The notes beneath the pieces were generated by a model that saw only the letters and a program-made list of their open reading frames with translations, had not been told where the DNA came from and ran no database searches. Source: an uncultured Phascolarctobacterium sp. (GTDB lineage: Bacteria; Bacillota; Negativicutes; Acidaminococcales; Acidaminococcaceae). Taken from it: a stretch of 64,000 nt of DNA. This document shows positions 1 to 8,515 of this stretch, one piece after another. The position numbers and the translations under genes are program-made. Location of the stretch: contig CANREP010000007.1 of the NCBI GenBank assembly GCA_947629685.1, positions 1 to 64,000 on the forward strand, given 5' to 3'. Each line of letters starts with the position of its first letter. Positions within the stretch are counted from its first letter, which is position 1.

Positions 1-78
1 GCCGTTTTTCACTACTGCCGCAGCCGTTTCATCACAACTGCTTTCTATCCCTAAAATATATACATCTTTATTCTTCAT
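1..78 (-). CDS. tsaD: tRNA t6A37 threonylcarbamoyltransferase TsaD, N-terminal fragment (cut by window edge)
   Basis: Only the first 26 codons are inside the window. The translation begins MKNKDVYILGIESSCDETAA, and GIESSCDETA is the invariant N-terminal signature of TsaD (Kae1/Gcp family). TsaD transfers the threonylcarbamoyl group to A37 of ANN-decoding tRNAs in a complex with TsaB and TsaE, both encoded just upstream. The ATG at 78 overlaps the end of rimI by 11 bases, so the genes are translationally coupled in the order tsaE-tsaB-rimI-tsaD. Confidence 0.93.
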   Translation of the reverse strand, partial: MKNKDVYILGIESSCDETAAAVVKNG

Positions 79-547
79 GTGCTGCTCCTTGCCTGTACAG
101 CCACATAATGACCGCATTTTCGTGATTATCTTCATAATAATTGGGACGCACACCCTCGCTGGCAAAGCCGCAGGTCAGGTAGGTTTTCTGGGCAGCGATA
201 TTGCTTTCCCTTACCTCCAGTGTCACAGCCTCGGCTCCCAGCTCCCAGGCCCTGTTGACCAGTGCCGCCGTCAGACGCACGCCGAAATTTTTGCCGCGTT
301 CCTGCTCGGCAATGGCAACACGGGTAATCTGCGCTTCTCCGGCTACCAGCCAAAAACCGGCATATCCAATCAGCTGCCCGGCATATTCCATAACGATATA
401 ATGAGTCAGATTATTATTTATTTCGTTTAAAAGCATACTTTCATTCCAGGCGTCATAAAAAGCTTCCGCTTCTATTTTCACTACGTCGGGAATATCAGCC
501 GCTTTCATTTCTCTGAAGCTGATAATTCTTTCTGTCGTTTCTCCCAT
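68..547 (-). CDS. rimI: Ribosomal protein bS18-alanine N-acetyltransferase RimI (GNAT family)
   Basis: 159-residue GNAT acetyltransferase. The GNAT fold is visible: a central ITRVAIAEQERGKNFGVRL acetyl-CoA-binding stretch (around residues 74-92), then LEVRESNIAAQKTY and the C-terminal GFASEGVRPNYY typical of RimI. RimI acetylates the N-terminal alanine of ribosomal protein S18; homologues may have other substrates. A strong Shine-Dalgarno (GGAGG) lies just before the ATG. It sits between tsaB and tsaD, overlapping both, the usual Firmicutes arrangement. Confidence 0.93.
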   Translation of the reverse strand: MGETTERIISFREMKAADIPDVVKIEAEAFYDAWNESMLLNEINNNLTHYIVMEYAGQLIGYAGFWLVAGEAQITRVAIAEQERGKNFGVRLTAALVNRAWELGAEAVTLEVRESNIAAQKTYLTCGFASEGVRPNYYEDNHENAVIMWLYRQGAAHEE

Positions 548-1215
548 AATTCCTCCGCCTCTGATCTGCGTATATAATAAGGCTCTAAGCCAAAAATCTT
601 TCGATCCGCTTCCGCGTCAAAACTGTCCAGCGCCGCCAGCGCTACGGAAGAAGCCTTAGGCATCCGCAGGTTCTGCGGCGCCAGCCTGAGCCAGCCCGGC
701 AGCTCCTGTCCGTCCAGCCGGCTGCATTCTCCTAAAAGCAGCGCAAGCGTACCATATACGGCAATCCGCTCCAGGAGCTGCTCTTTGCTTACCACCTCTG
801 TAGCTGCCAGCTTCGTCAGTCTGCCGTCCTGCCACTGGAACAACGCCTGATAATAATTGCCCTTCTGTGCATCCAGCACCGGCGACAGCACTATACCTTC
901 AAGCTGGATATTATAGGCCAACGCTTCCAGCGTATCCACGCCGTGCAGGCAGCACTGCCAGCTGTAAGCCATTGCTTCGGCAGTAGCCAGGCCTATGCGC
1001 AGCCCGGTAAACGAGCCTGGACCCATGCTTACCGCCAGCAAATCTATTTCGTTTTTCTGTACGCCGGTGCGCTGCAATAACTGCTCCAGCTGCGGCAGTA
1101 ATCCCTCGGAATGAGTCATCCCTGTATTTACATCATAAGCGGCAATGATTTCCCCGTCACGGCACAAGGCCGCGCTGCAAACCTTTGTCGCTGTTTCAAT
1201 GGCTAAAGTCAGCAC
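505..1215 (-). CDS. tsaB: tRNA threonylcarbamoyladenosine biosynthesis protein TsaB
   Basis: 236 residues, ASKHA-fold paralogue of TsaD that acts as its scaffold in t6A synthesis. N-terminal LAIETATKVCSAAL and the VSMGPGSFTGLRIGLATA motif (about residues 62-79) are diagnostic of TsaB. The start is a GTG at 1215 with AAGGAG nine bases upstream. The gene overlaps rimI (43 bases) and tsaE (20 bases), consistent with one translated unit. Confidence 0.95.
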   Translation of the reverse strand: MLTLAIETATKVCSAALCRDGEIIAAYDVNTGMTHSEGLLPQLEQLLQRTGVQKNEIDLLAVSMGPGSFTGLRIGLATAEAMAYSWQCCLHGVDTLEALAYNIQLEGIVLSPVLDAQKGNYYQALFQWQDGRLTKLAATEVVSKEQLLERIAVYGTLALLLGECSRLDGQELPGWLRLAPQNLRMPKASSVALAALDSFDAEADRKIFGLEPYYIRRSEAEELWEKRQKELSASEK

Positions 1216-1669
1216 AACGCTCCACTCCTTTGATTATTTCTTCGTATCTGCCGCCATAAGGTTCCAGTATCGCCTTACGCCCTTCGCCGTCATGCAGCAG
1301 CGTTATCTGAAGGTATGCTTCCGGCAGCTGCTCCGGGAACAGCTCCGCCCACTCAATCAACGTCACACCGTCGCCGCCGCAGTATTCGTCAAAGCCGATA
1401 TCTTCCAGCTCTTCGGCTCTGTTCAGACGGTACAGGTCAAAATGCCGTATCTCAAGCGTCCGCCCCTGATAAATATTCATGATGGTAAAGGTCGGACTGT
1501 TGACAGCGGCTGCGTCAGCCCCCAGTCCTTCAGCAATGCCGCGGCTCATCAGCGTCTTACCAGCACCAAGGTCGCCGGTAAAGCAGAAAACGTCGCCGCT
1601 TTGCGCCAGCGTACCTAAAAGCCTGCCCAGCTTCTCAGTTGCTTCACTGTTTGACAGATAGATTTCCAT
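1196..1669 (-). CDS. tsaE: tRNA threonylcarbamoyladenosine biosynthesis ATPase TsaE
   Basis: 157 residues. P-loop GDLGAGKT at residues 32-39, followed by NSPTF and HFDLYRL, the TsaE signature. TsaE is the ATPase that resets the TsaBD complex during t6A synthesis. A longer reading to 1705 is open, but it would begin inside the terminator of the preceding gene; the ATG at 1669 has AGAGG correctly spaced. First gene of the tsaE-tsaB-rimI-tsaD group. Confidence 0.95.
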   Translation of the reverse strand: MEIYLSNSEATEKLGRLLGTLAQSGDVFCFTGDLGAGKTLMSRGIAEGLGADAAAVNSPTFTIMNIYQGRTLEIRHFDLYRLNRAEELEDIGFDEYCGGDGVTLIEWAELFPEQLPEAYLQITLLHDGEGRKAILEPYGGRYEEIIKGVERCADFSH

Positions 1670-1684
1670 ACGATTCCTCTCTTT

Positions 1685-1718
1685 TAAAAAAGCAGTACCG
1701 ACCAAAGCCGGTACTGCT
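1685..1718 (-). terminator. Rho-independent terminator after the gerMN gene
   Basis: Nine-base stem AGCAGTACC/GGTACTGCT (1691-1699 with 1710-1718), followed on the minus strand by a T run. It separates the gerMN/amidase group from tsaE. Confidence 0.88.
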
Positions 1719-1722
1719 TGTA

Positions 1723-2256
1723 TTATTTCTGCAATAAAGTTTTGTTGCGTTTCAACGGATCTTCCAGATCCATATGCCCGCTTAAAGTAGTAACTTTTTC
1801 ACCCTCTACCAGAATCTGTACCTGCTTGATTTCAGGAAATTCCGTCAGAGTATTGACGATTGCACCGGTCAGCATAAACTCATTATACGACCCCTGGTCA
1901 CGTTTGGCAATTTCTTTGCTGAAATCAGCATAAGCCGTGCCGTCAGCTGCAATTTTCAGTCCTAATAGTCTGGTACCCGGCGGTACTATATCCGCCGCTT
2001 TATCGCTCTGTGGTTTTCTTTCGATAAACGCGCGCAGGGCGTTTTCCGGCAGGCTTTTGCCATTATCTTCCATTGTCACTTTTTCCGCCAGCAGTTTTTC
2101 ACTGCCGTCAGCAGTCGGGCGGTAAACGACAAAGCTGATCTTTTTTATCTCTACCTGCGCCGGCTGTTTATCATTGTTGCTTTCGCCGGACATATCGCAG
2201 CCTGCAACGCTCAGCAGACTGCAAAGCATCAGCAGCAACACAATAAGTTTTTTCAA
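1723..2256 (-). CDS. GerMN-domain lipoprotein
   Basis: About 177 residues. The N-terminus is a lipoprotein signal peptide with lipobox LSVAGC, so the mature protein should be lipid-anchored on the outer face of a membrane. The rest matches the GerMN domain (central LRAFIERKP, then GLKIAADGTAYADFS and a C-terminal VQILVEGEKVTTLSGHMD), found in GerM and in lipoproteins next to cell-wall amidases. The TTG at 2256 is preferred because GGAGG lies 8 bases before it; an ATG at 2271 lies inside that site. The amidase gene lies upstream (23-bp gap), suggesting a shared role in peptidoglycan remodelling; exact function unknown. Confidence 0.85.
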   Translation of the reverse strand: MKKLIVLLLMLCSLLSVAGCDMSGESNNDKQPAQVEIKKISFVVYRPTADGSEKLLAEKVTMEDNGKSLPENALRAFIERKPQSDKAADIVPPGTRLLGLKIAADGTAYADFSKEIAKRDQGSYNEFMLTGAIVNTLTEFPEIKQVQILVEGEKVTTLSGHMDLEDPLKRNKTLLQK

Positions 2257-2279
2257 TAGTTTATCCTCCATAACCGGTC

Positions 2280-3470
2280 TTATTTAAAATAATCTTCGAT
2301 ACCTTCGGCAATCATTTTGGCGGTCTTGTTTTTAAACCAGTTGCTGTTCATCAGCTTTTCTTCCTTAGGATTGCTGATGAAGCACAGTTCCAGCAAAGTA
2401 GCAGGCATACTGCAGCGTTTCACTACATAGAAATTAGCTTCACGCACGCCTAAATCATCGACGCCGAAATTTGCCGTCAGCTTATTTTGGATAGCTTTGG
2501 CAATCTTCAGGTCATACTGCGTTTTGGGATAATAGTAACTGCTGAAACCGCCAATCTTCTTATTAACAGAAGAATTGATATGCAGGCTGACAAAGAGGTC
2601 GGAATTATATTGCTCTGCCACATTTACCCTTGCCTGCAGCTCGTCTGCGTCTTTGGCATACGGTCCGCACACGTCTTTATCGGTAGTGCGTGTCATATAA
2701 ACTTTAGCGCCTTCTTTTTTCAGCAGCGCTTCCAGTTTTTTGGCAATATCCAGCGTTACATCCTTTTCCTTGGTACCGTCAGCCCCGACAGCGCCAGGAT
2801 CGCTGCCGCCATGACCAGGGTCAAGAGTGATGACCTTGCCTTTCAGACCGCCTTTAGTTTCAAATTTGCCGCTGCCTTTGACTGCGGCAGGGCTGACAGT
2901 CTGCTTTTCTTCCTGTTTTTTCTCCGACGTGCTTGCATTGCTTACCACCGGCTTGCTTTCCGTCTTAACAACAGTCGTCTTGCTTCCGCTTACCGGCTTA
3001 TTGCCCACTACGGGCCTGCTGCTGACCACAGTACCTGCAGCAGGTTTGCTGCTTACAGATGCAGCTTTTTTATCCGCCGTAATATCCAGTACCACGCGGT
3101 AAGGACGATTAGTCTTAGGGTCTTTCTTTAACGTAAACGATTTATAATCCGTAGCGGCAAGAGTCCTGCTGAGATGCACCTTGATAACGGTTTTATCGCC
3201 CATGGACACGGTCTGCATGGACGGAGCAAGCGAACTTCTTATTTTCTCCGTCTTATTGATATTTTCCTTATAGGGAGCATCGACAGTCAGCGTCAGCACG
3301 CCGCTGCCGTTTTCTACAGTATAATCAACAGGCTCGGTAGCGTCTACTACCAGACGCACCACATTTTCGGCATCGACGCCCCATTTGGCATCGGTTATCT
3401 GTGCCGCTCCGGCTATCGAGCTCAGCAGCAGGCAGCACAGCATCACTGCAAATGTAAAGATTCTGCGCAA
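2280..3470 (-). CDS. N-acetylmuramoyl-L-alanine amidase with AMIN domain
   Basis: About 396 residues: signal peptide ending near AGA-AQ, an AMIN domain (about 25-130) that targets peptidoglycan or septa, a Ser/Val/Pro-rich linker (about 135-205), and a C-terminal Amidase_3 catalytic domain. Zinc ligands and catalytic glutamate are visible in LDPGHGGSDPGA, LFVSLHINSS and LLELCFISN. It cleaves the bond between muramic acid and the stem peptide, acting outside the cytoplasmic membrane. A GTG at 3479 is open but sits almost on the GGAGAGG site; the TTG at 3470 has better spacing. Downstream partner is the GerMN lipoprotein. Confidence 0.93.
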   Translation of the reverse strand: MRRIFTFAVMLCCLLLSSIAGAAQITDAKWGVDAENVVRLVVDATEPVDYTVENGSGVLTLTVDAPYKENINKTEKIRSSLAPSMQTVSMGDKTVIKVHLSRTLAATDYKSFTLKKDPKTNRPYRVVLDITADKKAASVSSKPAAGTVVSSRPVVGNKPVSGSKTTVVKTESKPVVSNASTSEKKQEEKQTVSPAAVKGSGKFETKGGLKGKVITLDPGHGGSDPGAVGADGTKEKDVTLDIAKKLEALLKKEGAKVYMTRTTDKDVCGPYAKDADELQARVNVAEQYNSDLFVSLHINSSVNKKIGGFSSYYYPKTQYDLKIAKAIQNKLTANFGVDDLGVREANFYVVKRCSMPATLLELCFISNPKEEKLMNSNWFKNKTAKMIAEGIEDYFK

Positions 3471-3508
3471 TAAATTCACCTCTCCGAGTAGTTTTTACTG
3501 ATAATATT

Positions 3509-5104
3509 TTATTTTATCACGTTTAAAGCATAATTGTAAACGAATTCCTCTGAGGAACCTGTTTCCACCAGCTTGCGTGCCTGCGGTAAAAATTCGCCGA
3601 TCTGTCCGGCAGCCAGACCGATGCAGCCGCCTGATGCCAACTCGCCGGCCAAGCCATGCAGATATACGCCGCACAGCGCCGCCTCCTGCAAACTGATCTC
3701 CTGTCCGGCCAGCGCTGCAATAATACCCGTCAGCACATCGCCGCTGCCGCCTGTCGCCATGGCATTGCAGCCGGTAGTATTCACATAGACGCTGCCGTCC
3801 GGGCAGCCGATAACAGTAGGCGCACCTTTGATGACCAAGACGGCATCCCATGCGCGGGCATATTTTGCTGCCAGCGTCAGCCGTTCCCTGTCTACCTGCC
3901 CCGGCGTCATATCCAGCAAACGTGCAAGCTCGCCGGGATGAGGCGTAAGCACCTTAGGAGCCTGCATCCGGGGCAGGATATCAAGATGTCCCTGCAGCGC
4001 CGTCAACGCATCGGCATCAATAACCACCGGTACTTCGACCTTCTGCAAAACCTCGCGTACTACTTCCAGCGTACTTTCAGACGTGCCGAGCCCCGGCCCG
4101 ATAGCCAGCACATCAGCGCCGGCAGCGCGTTTGACAATATCTGCCGCCGCGCCGCCGCCGAGGATGCCCGGCATTCTTTCCAGTAAGCCGTGCACCATGA
4201 CTTCCGTAAGCTTAATACTCAGCACATCGCGGCAGCTAAGCGGCGTTACCAATGAAACAAGGCCACCCCCAGCCTTGACGGCGGCATGGGCGGATAATGC
4301 AGCCGCACCTGTATAGCCCTGGCTGCCTGCCGCTACGACCACCCTGCCGGCATCACCTTTATGGGCATTGCCTTTGCGCAGGGGCAGTAAGTTTTTAACG
4401 ATTATATCCGTCAGCAGATATTTACTGCTGCCGCATTCTTCTACCAAGCGTTCTGGAAAACCTATCTGCGCAACAAATAACTCTCCCGTATGCTCTTTGC
4501 CGGGATACAGCAAAAGTCCCGTTTTTACCAGTCCCATAGTAATCGTGCAGTCTGCCTGCACAGCGTCGACTGCTGCCGCACCGTTGTCGGCATCCACGCC
4601 TGTGGGTACATCGACGGCAGCAACATATTTGCCGCTGCTGTTGATAATACGGCACATATCGCGCAGCATACCATCCAGTTCGCCGTAAAAACCGGTACCA
4701 AGCAAGGCATCTACCAACACGTCTGCCTTTAAGCAGATGACTTCCGCCAGCTGCAGATCATTGGCGTCATTAACGCACTGCAGGCGGCCGCCGGCTTTTT
4801 GGAACATGGCCAGTTCAGACGCTGCATCGCCATGCAGATCTTCTTCCACAGCATTTACCAGCAGCACATGCACCTTCATTCCGTAGGCAGCCAGCCAGCG
4901 GGCAGCGCCGAATCCGTCGCCGCCGTTATTTCCCTTGCCGCAGACTACGACGACTTTTTCCCAGCCGTTTTCATCAGCAATATTTTTGATGACGTCAGCG
5001 ACAGCTTTAGACGCATGTTCCATTAACACAAGGCCGCTAACGGCAAACTCTTCCATCGCCTTTTTATCAATATCCCGCATTTCCTGAGCCGTTACCAGCT
5101 TCAT
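3509..5104 (-). CDS. nnrD: Bifunctional NAD(P)H-hydrate epimerase / ADP-dependent NAD(P)H-hydrate dehydratase
   Basis: 531 residues, two fused domains. The N-terminal YjeF_N epimerase (about 1-210) shows GKGNNGGDGFGAAR at 56-69. The C-terminal ribokinase-like dehydratase (about 225-525) shows the GSGDVLTG anion-hole motif at 453-460 and LTPHPGELARLL. Together they repair damaged hydrated NADH and NADPH. Length and order match the fused bacterial Nnr proteins. ATG at 5104 with GGAGG upstream; only one base separates it from acpS, so the two are cotranscribed, a common Firmicutes pairing. Confidence 0.96.
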   Translation of the reverse strand: MKLVTAQEMRDIDKKAMEEFAVSGLVLMEHASKAVADVIKNIADENGWEKVVVVCGKGNNGGDGFGAARWLAAYGMKVHVLLVNAVEEDLHGDAASELAMFQKAGGRLQCVNDANDLQLAEVICLKADVLVDALLGTGFYGELDGMLRDMCRIINSSGKYVAAVDVPTGVDADNGAAAVDAVQADCTITMGLVKTGLLLYPGKEHTGELFVAQIGFPERLVEECGSSKYLLTDIIVKNLLPLRKGNAHKGDAGRVVVAAGSQGYTGAAALSAHAAVKAGGGLVSLVTPLSCRDVLSIKLTEVMVHGLLERMPGILGGGAAADIVKRAAGADVLAIGPGLGTSESTLEVVREVLQKVEVPVVIDADALTALQGHLDILPRMQAPKVLTPHPGELARLLDMTPGQVDRERLTLAAKYARAWDAVLVIKGAPTVIGCPDGSVYVNTTGCNAMATGGSGDVLTGIIAALAGQEISLQEAALCGVYLHGLAGELASGGCIGLAAGQIGEFLPQARKLVETGSSEEFVYNYALNVIK

Positions 5105-5105
5105 A

Positions 5106-5477
5106 TTATCCCTCCATTACCACATAAGCCGCGGCGTTATCCCTGCTGTGCGTCAGGGACAAATGACATTTTCTCACGCCGCATTTTTCTGCAAGCTCTT
5201 TATAATACCCGGATAACTTTATCTCCGGTCTTCCCATCTCATCATTACAAACTTCGATTTCTGTCAGGCTGCCGCCGCGAAAGCCCGTTCCGAAAGCTTT
5301 CAGCACCGCTTCCTTGGCCGCAAACCGCGCGGCAAAGCTGGCATACTGCTGCTGTCCCCTATTGCTGCAGTAGGCTATCTCTCCGGCAGAAAACACCCTG
5401 CATTGAAAAGCCTGCCGCTGCACCGCTTTCTTTACCCGCGCAATTTCGATAATATCACAGCCAATACCAATAATCAT
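5106..5477 (-). CDS. acpS: Holo-[acyl-carrier-protein] synthase AcpS
   Basis: 123 residues, usual length. Begins MIIGIGCDIIEIARVKKA with the metal-binding aspartate of GCDI, and has RFAAKEAVLKAFGTG with the second metal ligand (Glu). It transfers 4'-phosphopantetheine from CoA to the acyl carrier protein for fatty acid synthesis. ATG at 5477 with GGAGC upstream. First gene of the acpS-nnrD pair. Confidence 0.97.
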   Translation of the reverse strand: MIIGIGCDIIEIARVKKAVQRQAFQCRVFSAGEIAYCSNRGQQQYASFAARFAAKEAVLKAFGTGFRGGSLTEIEVCNDEMGRPEIKLSGYYKELAEKCGVRKCHLSLTHSRDNAAAYVVMEG

Positions 5478-5564
5478 AATCTTGCTCCATTATTTATTAT
5501 AATTTTAGAATATTCTGCTGTCTGATGGCAAAATCCTTTTATTTCACATAATTTTCACGCAAGC

Positions 5565-5591
5565 AAAAAGATACAGCCTCAGCTGTATCTT
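5565..5591 (-). terminator. Rho-independent terminator after the CYTH/CHAD gene
   Basis: Ten-base stem AAGATACAGC/GCTGTATCTT around a CTCA loop, followed on the minus strand by TTTTT. It closes the TVP38-CYTH/CHAD pair before acpS. Confidence 0.85.
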
Positions 5592-5596
5592 CCGCA

Positions 5597-7018
5597 TTAT
5601 TTTTCCGCTATTTTATTTTTTGCCAACAGCCACCCGGTCAGGATACCGATATCACGGCTCAAAACCCTACTGTTGCTGCCATGACCCAAGCTGCGCAGTA
5701 ACCCGTTCAGCGCCTCGAGTCTGACAGCTTTGGCAGCAGCATCGTATTTCTTGCCTTTAGCAGCCAGTTTGAGCAGCGATTTATCCTGCACGCTCTTGCC
5801 GATATAAGCCATATTATCAGCAAGGCGCAGTTTTTCTGCAGCAGCTTCCATGTTTTCCAGTTCCTGCTGCCATTCCTGCAATCTGCAGCGCGCGGTACTG
5901 GTAGTCTGGAGATACTCTTCATTTTCCCAGTTCTTATTGTACAGCCAGCTGATGCTGCTGAAAACGGCACTGGTCAGACTGCCTTTGGCAATTTCCGTCT
6001 TTAAACCGCTGACTGCGTCCTTCTCCATTTCCTGCAACCGTTCAGCCAGAACGCTTTTCTCAAACAGCATACCGCCTGCCTGCATGATCTGCTGCCATAC
6101 CTGCTGCAGCTTCCATAACAGCAGCAAACTGCGCACCCGCTGCAGCAATCCTTCCGTAACGGCCAGCGCCTGCTGCGCCCGTACATCTTCGGCAAAGCTC
6201 ATACCAAAAGACAAATAACTGCGCAGATACAGCAATTCTTTCAGCAAATGCTTAACCAGGCCTCGGTCAGTTTCTTTCTGCAAGGCATTCTGAACATCCA
6301 GCAGCTTATCGCCATGCACCTGCGCTGCCTGCAGCATCTCCTGGCGGATATTGCCCTCGCCATCCATTTTAAATTTAACAGACTGTATATCAGGTTCAAT
6401 ACCAAGCAGCGCCAAGCCACGGGCAAATTTACTCCGCTTTTCAATAAACACCGGTACGATGCCGGCAATTACGGCGGCAAAATCCAGCAGCGCTCCCTTG
6501 TCGCCATCCAAAAGCTCTATTTCTATTTCGTCTATTCTGTCCTTATCTTTGCCGCGCCGGATATACCCTTTATCTATTGCCAGCTCGGCTACTGTACCAG
6601 CAAGCTCCAGGATATAAGTCGTCCGCTCAATCTCCGTAGTAAAAAGCTTTTCTACACCAGCCGGCGCAAGTTCCGTCAGTTCAAAGCCTAAGCCCAGCTC
6701 TTTAAAACCTGTCAGCACAGCCTCATTACTGCTCAGGTGCATATTAAGCTCCACTCTTTCACTAAGCCCGCCGCTGCTTTTACGGGAAGTCTTGACCGTC
6801 GCCTCAAAGCTGCCGTCACCTTTATCCCTTACCCGATAGGCAATACCATGCTTTTTAAAAGCAAAGTCCGCAGTATCATAATAACTGCTGCACAGCTGCA
6901 CCGTTTTTTCACTTCCTGCCTGGATAACAGACTGCATCTCTTTTGCCGCCAGCAGCTTTTTCACATCTTTTTTGTCTATCAAAAGTTTTAATTCTATTTC
7001 AACATTTTTCTTCATCAT
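5597..7018 (-). CDS. CYTH and CHAD domain-containing protein (inorganic triphosphatase-like)
   Basis: 473 residues. The N-terminal CYTH domain (about 1-205) has the defining ExExK motif in VEIELKL, plus YYDT and AYRVRDKGDGSFEATVK, expected of triphosphate-tunnel metalloenzymes acting on tripolyphosphate or similar substrates. The C-terminal half (about 225-470) is all helical and fits a CHAD domain, a proposed polyphosphate-binding helical domain, but few of the usual conserved histidines are visible, so it is divergent. Start overlaps the TVP38 gene by 20 bases, so the two are coupled. Substrate not determinable here. Confidence 0.87.
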   Translation of the reverse strand: MMKKNVEIELKLLIDKKDVKKLLAAKEMQSVIQAGSEKTVQLCSSYYDTADFAFKKHGIAYRVRDKGDGSFEATVKTSRKSSGGLSERVELNMHLSSNEAVLTGFKELGLGFELTELAPAGVEKLFTTEIERTTYILELAGTVAELAIDKGYIRRGKDKDRIDEIEIELLDGDKGALLDFAAVIAGIVPVFIEKRSKFARGLALLGIEPDIQSVKFKMDGEGNIRQEMLQAAQVHGDKLLDVQNALQKETDRGLVKHLLKELLYLRSYLSFGMSFAEDVRAQQALAVTEGLLQRVRSLLLLWKLQQVWQQIMQAGGMLFEKSVLAERLQEMEKDAVSGLKTEIAKGSLTSAVFSSISWLYNKNWENEEYLQTTSTARCRLQEWQQELENMEAAAEKLRLADNMAYIGKSVQDKSLLKLAAKGKKYDAAAKAVRLEALNGLLRSLGHGSNSRVLSRDIGILTGWLLAKNKIAEK

Positions 7019-7703
7019 TATTCTGCCTTTCCGTCATCTTTTTGCTTTCTCCGCAGCTGCGCCACCATACAAGCGGAACGCCGAAAGCCAGCACCGTAAC
7101 CGCTACAGCCGCATAAAACCTGCCCGTACCGAAAGCATCGGCCAGAAAATTATAGGCTATAGCTCCCGGCAGCATCCCCAGCAAAGTTGCCCCCGCATAG
7201 GTGTTCCAGGGCATCCGCACACTACCCGCCACAATGCTTACCGGGTCATAAGGGAAAATGGGCACCGTCCGCAGCCACAGCATCCGCACAAAGCCGTCGC
7301 TGTGCAGCAAGTAATCTTTTACCCGCGTACCGATGCTGCCGCCAAAATTCTGCAACAGCCAGCTGCCGCCGCCAAATCTGCCCAGCAGATAACAAAAGCT
7401 GGCACAGCCTAACCCGCCTGTCAGCAAGAACAGTACGCCCCACCAGGGTCCGAACAACACGCCTGCACTGAGATTCAAAAGCAGCGTAGGAAAAAGCAGC
7501 AGCGGTCTGAACGTATAGACAAGCACATACATCAGCGGCGCCCAAGTTCCAAAGCCAGCTACCCAGCGGCGGATATCTTCAGCCGAGGTAGGATGGGGAT
7601 TATACGGCGAAACATAGACGCCATACAAAATTGCCCCCAATACTGCCACATACAGCACTAACCGCACAAGCAAATATCTGATTTGTTTTTTCTTCATCTG
7701 CAT
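6999..7703 (-). CDS. TVP38/TMEM64 family membrane protein (DedA superfamily)
   Basis: 234 residues with about six hydrophobic segments. The VTT/SNARE-associated-type core is visible: PLLLFPTLLLNLSAGVLFGP, then LGRFGGG, and LRTVPIFPYDPVSIVAGSVRM with the FPYDxVS motif of this family. Members are inner-membrane proteins with proposed lipid scramblase or flippase-like activity; the exact role is unknown. It overlaps the CYTH/CHAD gene downstream. Confidence 0.88.
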   Translation of the reverse strand: MQMKKKQIRYLLVRLVLYVAVLGAILYGVYVSPYNPHPTSAEDIRRWVAGFGTWAPLMYVLVYTFRPLLLFPTLLLNLSAGVLFGPWWGVLFLLTGGLGCASFCYLLGRFGGGSWLLQNFGGSIGTRVKDYLLHSDGFVRMLWLRTVPIFPYDPVSIVAGSVRMPWNTYAGATLLGMLPGAIAYNFLADAFGTGRFYAAVAVTVLAFGVPLVWWRSCGESKKMTERQNNDEEKC

Positions 7704-7807
7704 TCTTTTTACCTGCCATTTCTCCTATGTATTATCATACTCTGCCAAAGAAAGATACGCAAGCGTCATCGATTGCTGCGACTTAAATCTTTCACATTTC
7801 ACAGCTA

Positions 7808-7836
7808 TTGACTTTTGTTGTAGGCAAGTGCATAAT
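7808..7836 (+). promoter_or_regulatory. Sigma-70-type promoter of the gamma carbonic anhydrase gene
   Basis: TTGACT (7808-7813), a 17-base spacer and CATAAT (7831-7836). Transcription would start about 70 bases before the gene at 7914. Confidence 0.7.
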
Positions 7837-7913
7837 TAAAGTATAAGCAGTTAACTCTTTAATTATTATAAATATAATTTCCTCTGATTTTATAAGAAAG
7901 TGGTGAACTTAAG

Positions 7914-8465
7914 ATGTTGTACAAATTTGAAGGACAATTACCCAAAGTAGACGAAAAAGCCTACGTTTTTAATGCTGCTACCGTTATCGGCAAAGTTGAA
8001 ATGAAAGAATACAGCAGCGTCTGGCCCAACGTAACCGTGCGCGGCGACGTCAACCGTATTGAAATCGGCCGCTATACCAATATCCAGGATAACAGCGTCC
8101 TCCACGTTGCAGATAATTACGCCTGCATCGTCGGCGATTATGTAACCGTAGGCCACAGCGCCCTGCTGCACGCCTGCACTGTTGAAGATCACTGCCTGAT
8201 TGGTATGCACGCTACCGTTTTAGACGGCGCAGTTATCGGCACCGGCTCTATCGTAGCTGCCGGCGCAGTTGTTACTAAAGGCACTATCGTGCCGCCTCAT
8301 TCTTTAGTTGCAGGCATTCCCGCCCGCGTCATCAAGACGCTGGATGAAAGCAACAAAGACAATATCCATGCACAGGCTATCAAATATAAAGACTTATGGA
8401 CTAAACGCTATGGCCTGCTGCCTGATAACGACGGCGAAACCTATCACGGCGAACAAATCGTTTAA
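7914..8465 (+). CDS. Gamma carbonic anhydrase family protein (left-handed beta-helix)
   Basis: 183 residues built from hexapeptide repeats ([LIV]GxxxxI type), e.g. VGDYVTVGHSALLHACTV and IGMHATVLDGAVIGTGSIV. The histidines of the trimeric metal site are visible in VLHVAD, VGHSALLH and IGMHA. Similar to YrdA/PaaY/CaiE-type proteins; some hydrate CO2, many are untested. It is monocistronic on the plus strand, with its own promoter (7808-7836) and terminator. Confidence 0.93.
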   Translation: MLYKFEGQLPKVDEKAYVFNAATVIGKVEMKEYSSVWPNVTVRGDVNRIEIGRYTNIQDNSVLHVADNYACIVGDYVTVGHSALLHACTVEDHCLIGMHATVLDGAVIGTGSIVAAGAVVTKGTIVPPHSLVAGIPARVIKTLDESNKDNIHAQAIKYKDLWTKRYGLLPDNDGETYHGEQIV

Positions 8466-8477
8466 CTGAAAACTAAG

Positions 8478-8515
8478 AAAAGTTCGGATGTATGTGCATC
8501 CGAACTTTTTTATTT
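8478..8515 (+). terminator. Terminator after the gamma carbonic anhydrase gene (probably bidirectional)
   Basis: Thirteen-base stem AAAAGTTCGGATG/CATCCGAACTTTT with a six-base loop, followed by T residues on the plus strand and also T-rich on the minus strand. It lies between two convergent genes and serves both. Confidence 0.9.

Noticed and set aside
1670-1705. Longer start for tsaE
   Set aside because: The extra codons are the terminator hairpin of the preceding gene; the ATG at 1669 has a proper ribosome site.
2487-3131. Plus-strand open frame opposite the amidase gene
   Set aside because: Mirror of a well-supported gene; no family features.
7704-7913. Possible riboswitch before the carbonic anhydrase gene
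   Set aside because: Only a normal promoter and a short AT-rich leader; no riboswitch motif recognised.
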